Below are positions 18,879-24,909 of a DNA stretch of 24,909 bases, piece after piece. The notes under the pieces are model-generated. The model searched no databases and was not told the DNA's origin. It was given only the letters and a program-made list of their open reading frames with translations. Source of the stretch: Bacillota bacterium (lineage in GTDB: Bacteria > Bacillota_A > Clostridia > Clostridiales > Clostridiaceae). A program made the translations under genes and the position numbers. Position 1 is the first letter of the stretch; every line of letters starts with the position of its first letter. The stretch lies in NCBI GenBank assembly GCA_021837545.1, contig JAKBFR010000026.1, positions 1 to 24,909 of the forward strand, in the 5' to 3' direction.

Positions 18879-20177
18879 ATGAAAACAAAAAAAATATTAT
18901 CAACTATTCTAGCTACTACATTATTAGTTGGAACAATGGTAGGCTGTGGAACAAGTACTAGCTCAGGAAGTTCATCTAAAACTGAAAGTGAAAAAACAGT
19001 TAAAATATTTCAATTAAAGGTTGAAATTAATGATCAACTTCAAGCACTTGCTAAAAAGTATGAAGAAGAAAAGGGAGTTAAAGTTGAAATAACTTCAGTA
19101 GGCGGAGGCGCTGACTATGGTGCAGCTTTAAAAGCTGAATTCCAAAAAGGTACTGAACCTGATGTATTCATGGTTCAAGGTGCTGGAGACTATGGGATTT
19201 GGAAAGAAAAGATTGATGATTTAAGCTCGGAGCCATGGATAAAGGATGCTGTTAAGGGTACGCTTGATACAATAACTTTTGATGGAAAAGTATATGGTAT
19301 GCCAGCAGCAACAGAAGGTTATGGATTAATATATAATAAATCAATTTTAGATAAGGCAGGGATTGATCCTAAATCTATAGATACATTTACTAAGTTAAAA
19401 GCTGCTTTTGAAAAATTAGATAGCAAAAAAGCTGAATTAGGACTTGACAATGTTGTATCATATACAACAAAGGAAACTTGGGTTACTGGTAATCATACAT
19501 TCAATATACCACTTGCTACACAAGAAAATCCAAAACAATTTACAGCAGATTATGTTGCTCAAAAAGCAGATGTAGTTAATAATAAACAATTTAACGATTG
19601 GATGAATTTAGTTGAATTACTTTGCAAATATGGTGGAGGAAAAACATTAGATACTATAGATTATAGTAATCAAGTTGGTAACTTTGCACTTGGAAAAACA
19701 GCATTTTTACATCAAGGAAACTGGGTTGCTTCAGATTTAAAGAATTTAGATGTTAAATTTGATATGGGATTTGTTCCATTAGCTATTAATGATGATACCA
19801 AGGTAAGTGGATCTATTCCAGTTGGTGTTCCAATGTACTGGGTAGTTAATAAAGATTCTAAAGTAAATAAAGAAGCTAAAGAATTCTTAGATTGGATGGT
19901 TACTAGTAAAACTGGACAAGAATCACTAGTTAAGGATATGAATATGATTCCTGCATTCACAAACTTTACAGTTGAAAGTGATAATGCATTAAATAAATCA
20001 ATTTCTGAATATAACAAAGCTGGGAAAACTCTTCCATGGGCATTTACTAATTTGCCAGATGGATTCTCAATGAATAATATAGGACCTTTATTCTCTAAAT
20101 TCCTTACTACTGATATGGGAGCGCAAGCTAAGAAAGATATGCTACAAGGAATTCAAGATGCCAAAAGAAGCAAATAA
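18879..20177 (+). CDS. ABC sugar-binding lipoprotein (maltodextrin-type)
   Basis: The 432-residue protein is an extracellular solute-binding protein of family 1. Its signal peptide (MKTKKILSTILATTLLVGTM) ends in a lipobox MVGC with C23 as the lipid-bearing cysteine, followed by a Ser/Thr/Gly-rich linker, so it is anchored outside the membrane. The rest has the usual two-lobe markers: EVKI-type strands, FQKGTEPDVFMVQGAGDYGIW, GKVYGMPAATEGYGLIYNKSIL and a C-terminal lobe with FLDWMVTSKTGQESLV. The start is ATG 18879 behind ACGGAGGGG. It heads the transporter operon, with the permeases 136 bases downstream past a hairpin. MalQ and a LacI-type regulator nearby suggest maltodextrin as ligand; the fold alone would also suit other oligosaccharides. 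Confidence 0.88.
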   Translation: MKTKKILSTILATTLLVGTMVGCGTSTSSGSSSKTESEKTVKIFQLKVEINDQLQALAKKYEEEKGVKVEITSVGGGADYGAALKAEFQKGTEPDVFMVQGAGDYGIWKEKIDDLSSEPWIKDAVKGTLDTITFDGKVYGMPAATEGYGLIYNKSILDKAGIDPKSIDTFTKLKAAFEKLDSKKAELGLDNVVSYTTKETWVTGNHTFNIPLATQENPKQFTADYVAQKADVVNNKQFNDWMNLVELLCKYGGGKTLDTIDYSNQVGNFALGKTAFLHQGNWVASDLKNLDVKFDMGFVPLAINDDTKVSGSIPVGVPMYWVVNKDSKVNKEAKEFLDWMVTSKTGQESLVKDMNMIPAFTNFTVESDNALNKSISEYNKAGKTLPWAFTNLPDGFSMNNIGPLFSKFLTTDMGAQAKKDMLQGIQDAKRSK

Positions 20178-20194
20178 TAATAAATAAAAACTTA

Positions 20195-20226
20195 ATTCAT
20201 GAGGAAATTAAAGTTTCCTCATGAAT
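20195..20226 (+). terminator. Intercistronic hairpin after the binding-protein gene
   Basis: ATTCATGAGGAAA (20195-20207) pairs perfectly over 13 bp with 20214-20226 around a TTAAAG loop. Only a short ATTTT follows, so it is probably a partial terminator or an mRNA-stabilising stem. Either would leave more binding-protein message than permease message, a common arrangement in sugar ABC operons. Confidence 0.75.
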
Positions 20227-20313
20227 ATTTTAGACAGAAGATTAACATAAAACATAAATTTCAAATTTAGAACATAGTAATAAACTAAACATTATTAAGA
20301 AAGGAGTAAGTGT

Positions 20314-21180
20314 ATGAGTAAAAAATCAAAAGACAATAGAGACTTTTGGATCTTTGTAGGACCTGCTTTATTTGCCATGATAATGGTAGTAATAATTCCA
20401 TTTATAATTGGTATATACTATACATTCACTAATTGGAACGGTGCGAATCCTAAATATGATTTCGTAGGAATAAGTAATTATATAGGTCTTTTGGATGATA
20501 AACAATTTATATATTCTTTAAAAATAACACTTGCATACACATTCGCTAGCGTATTAAGTATTAATTTGGTGGGATTTGGACTAGCATATGCTGTTACAAG
20601 AAAGTTAAAAACTAGTAACTTTTTAAGAACTGGTTTCTTTATGCCAAATCTAATTGGAGGATTAATATTAGGGTTTATATGGCAATTTATGTTCAATTCA
20701 GTATTCACAGGAATAGGTAAAGGCCTAGGAAGCACAGTACTTGCAACCTCACTTTTACAAGAACCAACTACAGCAATGTTCGCAATGCTAATTGTTTCAA
20801 CATGGCAATATGCTGGTTATATAATGGTTATATATGTAGCGGCGCTTGAAAATGTTCCGGCAGATTTAATAGAAGCAGCTCATATTGATGGTGCTAATGG
20901 ATGGCATACATTTAGACATATAACAATACCTATGGTAAGGCAAGGCGTGACAATTTGTTTGTTTTTAACTTTGGCAAACTCATTTAAGTTATTTGACTTA
21001 AACTTTTCTCTAACACCATTAAAAACAACTGAAATGTTAGCTTTAAATATATATAAGGAAGCATTTGTATTAAATAACATGGGAATAGGGCAAGCTAAAG
21101 CTATTATATTCTTCATACTTGTAACTGCTATTTCTTTAACTCAAGTTTACTTTAACAAGAAGAAGGAGGTAGAGGCATAA
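20314..21180 (+). CDS. ABC sugar permease, MalF-like
   Basis: The 288-residue membrane protein is the first of two permease subunits. The N-terminus WIFVGPALFAMIMVVIIPFI starts the first of about six membrane segments. The coupling-helix signature EAAHIDGANGWHTFRHITIPMV lies near residues 189-210, where the ATPase docks. Length and the NWNGANPKYDFVGISNY segment are typical of the MalF/UgpA group of short permeases. The start is ATG 20314 behind AAAGGAG. Its stop codon TAA shares one base with the ATG of the next permease (ATAATGG), so the two subunits are translationally coupled. No ATP-binding subunit lies in the window, so it must use one encoded elsewhere. Confidence 0.92.
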   Translation: MSKKSKDNRDFWIFVGPALFAMIMVVIIPFIIGIYYTFTNWNGANPKYDFVGISNYIGLLDDKQFIYSLKITLAYTFASVLSINLVGFGLAYAVTRKLKTSNFLRTGFFMPNLIGGLILGFIWQFMFNSVFTGIGKGLGSTVLATSLLQEPTTAMFAMLIVSTWQYAGYIMVIYVAALENVPADLIEAAHIDGANGWHTFRHITIPMVRQGVTICLFLTLANSFKLFDLNFSLTPLKTTEMLALNIYKEAFVLNNMGIGQAKAIIFFILVTAISLTQVYFNKKKEVEA

Positions 21181-22079
21181 TGGAAGCAAATAAAAGTCTT
21201 AATAAAGTAGAACAGATCAAATCAAGTAAAAAATTAAAAACATTAAATAGTTATACTGGTAAATTAGGAGTATTAGAAATATTTGCATGGTTATTACTAA
21301 TATTATATATGACACCATTTTATTTGATGTTTATAAACTCATTTAAAACAAGAAGAGAAATTTTTGCTAATACCACAGGACTACCAGAGGTATGGAATTT
21401 TAAAAACTATTTAGATGCTATGAACAGAATGGATATGATAAGTTCATTTACTAATTCTATGATAATAACAATAGGGAGTGTAATATTAATACTTTTATTT
21501 TCCTCCATGGCTGCTTGGGTATTAGTACGTGATGAAACAAAAAAGAGTAAAATAATATTTTATGTATTTACTTCAGGCATGATTGTACCATTCCAGGCAG
21601 TAATGTTACCCCTTGTAAAATGGATGGCTAAAATTCAAGTTGGACCATTTAAAATGATAGGAACACATTATGGACTTATATTTATGTATATAGGATTTGG
21701 CGTTAGTATGAGCATATTCTTATATCATGGATTTATTAAAGGTATACCTAAAGAAGTTGAAGAAGCTGCAACTATTGATGGATGTAGTAAGTGGCAAACA
21801 TATACAAAGGTAATCTTACCATTATTAAAACCTACTACGGTTACAGTAGCTGTATTAAATAGTATATGGGTATGGAATGATTTTTTATTACCTTTTCTAA
21901 CAGTAAATGGAACTATAAATACCATACCACTAGCTATGAATAATTTCTTTGGAGCATTTTCAAAACAATGGGAACTTGCAATGGCAGCATTAATTTTAGC
22001 AATAATTCCAATCATTATATTCTATTTCTTTGTTCAAAAACATATCATTGCAGGTATTGTTCAAGGATCTATAAAATGA
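21180..22079 (+). CDS. ABC sugar permease, MalG-like
   Basis: The 299-residue membrane protein is the second permease subunit of the same importer. After a short basic cytoplasmic N-terminus, membrane segments begin at IFAWLLLILYMTPFYLMFINSF. The docking motif EEAATIDGCSKWQTYTKVILPLL is near residues 195-217, and the protein ends in a hydrophobic helix followed by FVQKHIIAGIVQGSIK, a typical MalG-family C-terminus. It overlaps the upstream permease gene by one base, with GGAGG at the end of that gene as ribosome binding site. The stop codon falls inside an AT-rich inverted repeat (22068-22101). It is the last gene of the transport operon. Substrate is inferred from neighbours. Confidence 0.92.
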   Translation: MEANKSLNKVEQIKSSKKLKTLNSYTGKLGVLEIFAWLLLILYMTPFYLMFINSFKTRREIFANTTGLPEVWNFKNYLDAMNRMDMISSFTNSMIITIGSVILILLFSSMAAWVLVRDETKKSKIIFYVFTSGMIVPFQAVMLPLVKWMAKIQVGPFKMIGTHYGLIFMYIGFGVSMSIFLYHGFIKGIPKEVEEAATIDGCSKWQTYTKVILPLLKPTTVTVAVLNSIWVWNDFLLPFLTVNGTINTIPLAMNNFFGAFSKQWELAMAALILAIIPIIIFYFFVQKHIIAGIVQGSIK

Positions 22080-22101
22080 TTTGTTGTAATGATTTTATAG
22101 A
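22068..22101 (+). other. AT-rich inverted repeat at the end of the transport operon
   Basis: TCTATAAAAT (22068-22077) and its exact complement ATTTTATAGA (22092-22101) flank a 14-base loop and include the permease stop codon. No T-run follows, so it is a poor intrinsic terminator. No better terminator is seen before malQ, so some read-through into malQ is possible. Confidence 0.4.
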
Positions 22102-22388
22102 CATGTTAAAAGTTTCATTGTGTAATTTAATGAATAAGGGTTTTTAATCAAAATTTAATATACGGAATAGGTATTTTAATAGCATCGTAACAAATAATTA
22201 AAATTTTAGTTGATTAACCCTAATTTAAATTATATTTTTAAGATAGTGTCTTAATTTTTAGCTATGATATATATAATTTATACATAGGTAAAAATTAAAT
22301 TATAAGCTGTTATGCAAGCGATTGCCCCTAAAAAGACAATATTGTATAACACAAGTTTGAAATAAAAGTAAGAAAATGGGAGGAAGAT
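22080..22388. other. 309-base gap before malQ
   Basis: No gene is seen. A perfect TATAAT (22272-22277) could be the malQ -10, but no recognisable -35 is found 16-18 bases upstream, so the promoter call is weak. The operator or cre-like site at 22313-22326 lies about 40 bases after that -10. Confidence 0.45.
22313..22326 (+). promoter_or_regulatory. LacI-type operator or cre site upstream of malQ
   Basis: TGCAAGCGATTGCC contains the palindromic core GCAAGCGATTGC, sharing the GCAAnCGnTTGC frame of the operator at 18634-18655. It also matches the catabolite-response pattern TGNAANCGNTTNCA at all but the last base. It could therefore bind the local LacI-family repressor, CcpA, or both. It is 63 bases before the malQ start codon. 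Confidence 0.65.
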
Positions 22389-23876
22389 ATGAATAGAGGT
22401 AGTGGTATTATCATGCACATTGCTTCTCTGCCAGGAAAAGATGGAATAGGAACATTTGGTAAGGAAGCTTATGAATTTGGTGATTTTCTACAAAAAGCTG
22501 GTCAAAAGTACTGGCAAATATTGCCGCTAGGACCTACAAGTTTTGGGGATTCACCATATCAATCTTTTTCAGCTTTTGCTGGAAATCCTTATTTTATAGA
22601 TTTTGATACTTTGAGAAAAGATGGATTATTAAATGAAAAAGATTATGATTCAATAAATTTCGGGGAAAATTTAGAAAATATAGATTATGGATTAATATTT
22701 AATGAAAAATTAAAAATGCTAAGAAAAGCATATGAGAATTTTAAATTAAATAAAATTGAAGATTTAAAAGAATTTCAGAAGAAGGAAGCATATTGGCTTG
22801 ATAATTACTCGTTATATATGGCATTAAAAAGTCATTTTGCATTAAAAAGCTGGCAGACTTGGGATGAGGATATAAGATTAAGAAAAAAGGAAGCTATAAG
22901 TAGGTATGAGGTAATATTAAAAGATGAAATAAATTACTGGAAATTTTTACAATATGAGTTTTACAAACAATGGAAAGCATTGAAGTCATATGTGAATGAT
23001 TTAGGTATTGAAATAATAGGTGATATGCCTATATATGTAGCTGAGGATAGTGCAGATGTATGGGGAAATCCTGAAGCATTTTTACTTAATAAAAAGACAT
23101 TAAAGCCACTACAAGTTGCTGGATGTCCACCAGATATATTTGCAGCTACAGGTCAGCTATGGGGAAATCCAATTTATGATTGGAACTACATGGAGAGAAC
23201 AGATTATAAATGGTGGGTTGAACGTATAAGGCAAAGCCTTAATTTATATGATGTACTTAGGATAGATCATTTTAAAGGATTTGAATCATATTGGTCAATT
23301 CCGTATGGTGATCCAACTGCTGAAAATGGTGAATGGGTGAAAGGGCCTGGAATAAAAATATTTAATGCAATTAAAGATGAACTTGGAGATGTAAATATAA
23401 TTGCAGAGGACTTAGGAACATTAACTGAAGAAACTATAAAACTTAGAGATGATACAGGATTTCCTGGTATGAAAATATTAACATTTGGATTTGATACGGA
23501 TAGTTCTAACCCTTTTTTACCTCATAATTATGAGAAGAATTTTATAGTCTACACAGGTACTCATGATAATGATACTGTCAGAGGGTGGATAGAAACAACT
23601 GCTCCGAAGGAAGAAGTTAAAAATGCAATAGAATATTTAAGTTTGACTAAAGAAGAAGGTTATAACTGGGGATTTATTAGAGGTGCATGGAGTAGTATTG
23701 CCGATATCTCAATAGCACAAATGCAAGATTTCTTAAATTTAGGGAATAAATCAAGGATTAATTTACCATCAACGCTTGGGGACAATTGGAGGTGGAGAGC
23801 CAAAGAAGATGTATTAACTGATGAATTAGCTGAAAAGATTTATAGAATAACTGAAATTTATGGAAGATGCGAATAA
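22389..23876 (+). CDS. malQ: 4-alpha-glucanotransferase (amylomaltase)
   Basis: MalQ is a cytoplasmic GH77 enzyme that moves alpha-1,4-glucan units between maltodextrins, releasing glucose and making longer chains. In 495 residues the whole catalytic set is visible: the nucleophile D293 in LRIDHFKGF, the acid/base E340 in IIAEDLG and the stabiliser D393 in YTGTHDNDT. Other family stretches are ILPLGPTSFGDSPYQSFSAFAGNPYFIDF (44-72), GDMPIYVAEDSADVWGNPE and AGCPPDIFAATGQLWGNPIYDW. The N-terminus RGSGIIMHIASLPG is standard, and there is no extra N-terminal domain. The start is ATG 22389 behind GGGAGGA. It lies between the transporter and the LacI-family gene, with an operator-like site upstream, supporting maltodextrin as the imported sugar. 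It is intact. Confidence 0.95.
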   Translation: MNRGSGIIMHIASLPGKDGIGTFGKEAYEFGDFLQKAGQKYWQILPLGPTSFGDSPYQSFSAFAGNPYFIDFDTLRKDGLLNEKDYDSINFGENLENIDYGLIFNEKLKMLRKAYENFKLNKIEDLKEFQKKEAYWLDNYSLYMALKSHFALKSWQTWDEDIRLRKKEAISRYEVILKDEINYWKFLQYEFYKQWKALKSYVNDLGIEIIGDMPIYVAEDSADVWGNPEAFLLNKKTLKPLQVAGCPPDIFAATGQLWGNPIYDWNYMERTDYKWWVERIRQSLNLYDVLRIDHFKGFESYWSIPYGDPTAENGEWVKGPGIKIFNAIKDELGDVNIIAEDLGTLTEETIKLRDDTGFPGMKILTFGFDTDSSNPFLPHNYEKNFIVYTGTHDNDTVRGWIETTAPKEEVKNAIEYLSLTKEEGYNWGFIRGAWSSIADISIAQMQDFLNLGNKSRINLPSTLGDNWRWRAKEDVLTDELAEKIYRITEIYGRCE

Positions 23877-23909
23877 AATTAAATAAAGGGACAATGAAAT
23901 ATCAATAGT

Positions 23910-24033
23910 AAAGGGGCTGTTGCAAAACGGTTGATTATTAAAGATATTTGTATAAAAGATCTGCTATTTCATATTAATTATGCAAAAGGGACTGCGCATA
24001 ATGAATTTTTATTCATTGTGCAACAGCCCCTTT
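23910..24033. mobile_element. Small IS-end-like element with 15-bp inverted ends, likely also a terminator
   Basis: AAAGGGGCTGTTGCA (23910-23924) and its exact complement (24019-24033) bound a 124-base element with no coding capacity. Ends beginning GGGGCTGTTGCA resemble those of IS1182-type insertion sequences, so this may be a MITE or a deletion remnant. The interior folds further: TTATGC with GCATAA (near 23979 and 23995), and AATGAAT (24000-24006) with ATTCATT (24011-24017). The right end runs into six T (24031-24036), so in RNA it can end malQ transcription. No clear target-site duplication is seen beyond the A/T runs. The structure is seen directly; the mobile origin is inferred. Confidence 0.5.
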
Positions 24034-24061
24034 TTTAAAAAATAAATAAGTAATATACTGT

Positions 24062-24090
24062 TTGTAACATCAAGTCAAATATGATAATAT
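24062..24090 (+). promoter_or_regulatory. Likely promoter of the LacI-family regulator
   Basis: TTGTAA (24062-24067) is followed after 17 bases by TAATAT (24085-24090), preceded by TGA, which adds an extended -10. The -10 itself matches only four of six bases. It lies just after the IS-end-like element and gives a leader of about 115 bases, which contains no operator of the GCAAnCGnTTGC type. Confidence 0.4.
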
Positions 24091-24212
24091 TAGCATTATT
24101 AGTATGTTGAGGTTGTATAAAAATAGACTAAAACGATATGTTTAAAAGAATAGTATAAATATAAGCTTTAATATTTCACAATAGATTTAAAAACATAGAA
24201 TAGGAGGAAATC

Positions 24213-24909
24213 ATGAAAGTTACAATTAAAGAAGTGGCAAAAGAAGCAAAGGTTTCTACTTCAACTGTGTCTAGAGTCATATCTGATAGTCCTCAAATAA
24301 GTGAAAAGACAAAGGAACAGGTTAGGGAAGTAATAAACAAACTTAAATATAAGCCAAATGCGATAGCTAGAAGTTTAGCAAATAGTAAAAGCAGAATTAT
24401 AGGGGTAGTTCTACCCAATGAATCACAAGATTTAATAACAAATCCTTTCTTTATACAAGCGATGAAGGGTATGAGTGGTTATGCCCAAAGTAAAAAGTAT
24501 TATCTTATGTATGCATTTAGTGAAGATGAAAAAAGTGAATCAGATTATATAAATAATTTTATAACGAGCAATTTAGTTGATGGAGTATGTTTATTACGTG
24601 CAAAGTCTGATGATAAAAGTATTAAAGACCTTAAAAAATGGGGGTTTCCATTTGTTGTAATAGGAAGACCAGAAGAATCTGAAGATATGCTTTGGGTAGA
24701 TAATGATAATTTTCAAGCTACATATAACTTAGTAAATGAGTTTATAAAAAAAGGACATAAAGATATTGCATTTTTAGGTGCAAAGAATGAATGGAATGTA
24801 ACAAAAGACAGATTAAAGGGATTTAAGGTTGCATGCGAAATCAATGGAATTTTAATACAAGATAAAAATATAGCAATGAGAAATGAATTTAGTGAACAAG
24901 AAGGTATTG
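24213..24909 (+). CDS. LacI-family transcriptional regulator, MalR-like (cut by the window end)
   Basis: Only the first 232 residues are in the window; the frame is open to the last base. The N-terminal helix-turn-helix is typical of LacI proteins: TIKEVAKEAKVSTSTVSRVI, then a hinge with KYKPNAIARSLANSKS. A sugar-binding, periplasmic-protein-like domain follows (IIGVVLPNESQDLITNPFFIQAMKG, DGVCLLRAK, FVVIGRP, GHKDIAFLGA). The start is ATG 24213, 5 bases after AGGAGG. Family members are cytoplasmic repressors that leave DNA when a sugar binds. Position next to malQ and the transporter, and operators resembling known MalR sites, point to maltose or maltodextrin control. CcpA itself is less likely given this setting, but cannot be excluded. 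Confidence 0.9.
   Translation, partial: MKVTIKEVAKEAKVSTSTVSRVISDSPQISEKTKEQVREVINKLKYKPNAIARSLANSKSRIIGVVLPNESQDLITNPFFIQAMKGMSGYAQSKKYYLMYAFSEDEKSESDYINNFITSNLVDGVCLLRAKSDDKSIKDLKKWGFPFVVIGRPEESEDMLWVDNDNFQATYNLVNEFIKKGHKDIAFLGAKNEWNVTKDRLKGFKVACEINGILIQDKNIAMRNEFSEQEGI

Noticed and set aside
22261..22284. A confident malQ promoter from the TATAAT at 22272
   Set aside because: No -35 sequence at 16-18 bases and no TGn extension; the region is so AT-rich that TATAAT can arise by chance.

Overview
This window looks like chromosomal DNA of a low-GC, anaerobic Firmicute close to the solvent-producing Clostridium species (C. beijerinckii / C. butyricum type). That placement is an inference. It rests on the very AT-rich base composition, strong AGGAGG-type ribosome binding sites, some TTG and GTG starts, a T-box leader, intrinsic terminators, and protein sequences that read as clostridial. 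All genes I can support lie on the plus strand. I see no rRNA, tRNA, CRISPR array, phage gene or intact transposase.

Layout. (1) 1-3219: a terminator-like hairpin, then a folate operon with an HD-domain phosphohydrolase, folP and a folB-folK fusion, followed by an AIM24-family protein. (2) 3220-7489: single genes, most with their own likely promoter: a YerC/TrpR-like regulator, glmM (cell-wall amino-sugar synthesis), a CNNM/CorC-type membrane protein closed by a strong terminator, and an unrecognised 139-residue acidic protein. (3) 7698-18063: a branched-chain amino-acid operon of about 10 kb. It has a consensus-like promoter, a T-box leader whose specifier codon reads AUC (Ile), then ilvN, cimA, leuC, leuD, leuB, ilvD, ilvB, ilvC and a strong terminator. 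Two related AT-rich inverted-repeat elements flank ilvD. (4) 18108-18344: a small GIY-YIG protein. (5) 18345-24909: a maltodextrin-type region with a sugar-binding lipoprotein, two ABC permeases, 4-alpha-glucanotransferase (malQ) and a LacI-family regulator cut by the window end. Operator-like palindromes with the core GCAAnCGnTTGC lie upstream of both the transporter and malQ. A 124-bp element with perfect 15-bp inverted ends lies between malQ and the regulator.

How the genes work together. The ilv/leu operon encodes citramalate synthase and no 2-isopropylmalate synthase. Pyruvate plus acetyl-CoA can therefore be turned into 2-oxobutyrate by CimA, LeuCD and LeuB, then into isoleucine precursors by IlvBN, IlvC and IlvD; the same Ilv enzymes make valine. 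The isoleucine specifier fits that output. The sugar region imports an oligosaccharide, probably maltodextrin, and rearranges it with MalQ, under a LacI/MalR-type repressor and possibly CcpA. The transporter has no ATPase gene beside it.

I found no clearly new multi-gene system. The points most worth a second look are the T-box leader that lacks the canonical tRNA-acceptor-binding sequence, the HD protein as a candidate for the phosphatase step of folate synthesis, the two related repeats flanking ilvD, and the IS-end-like hairpin element.
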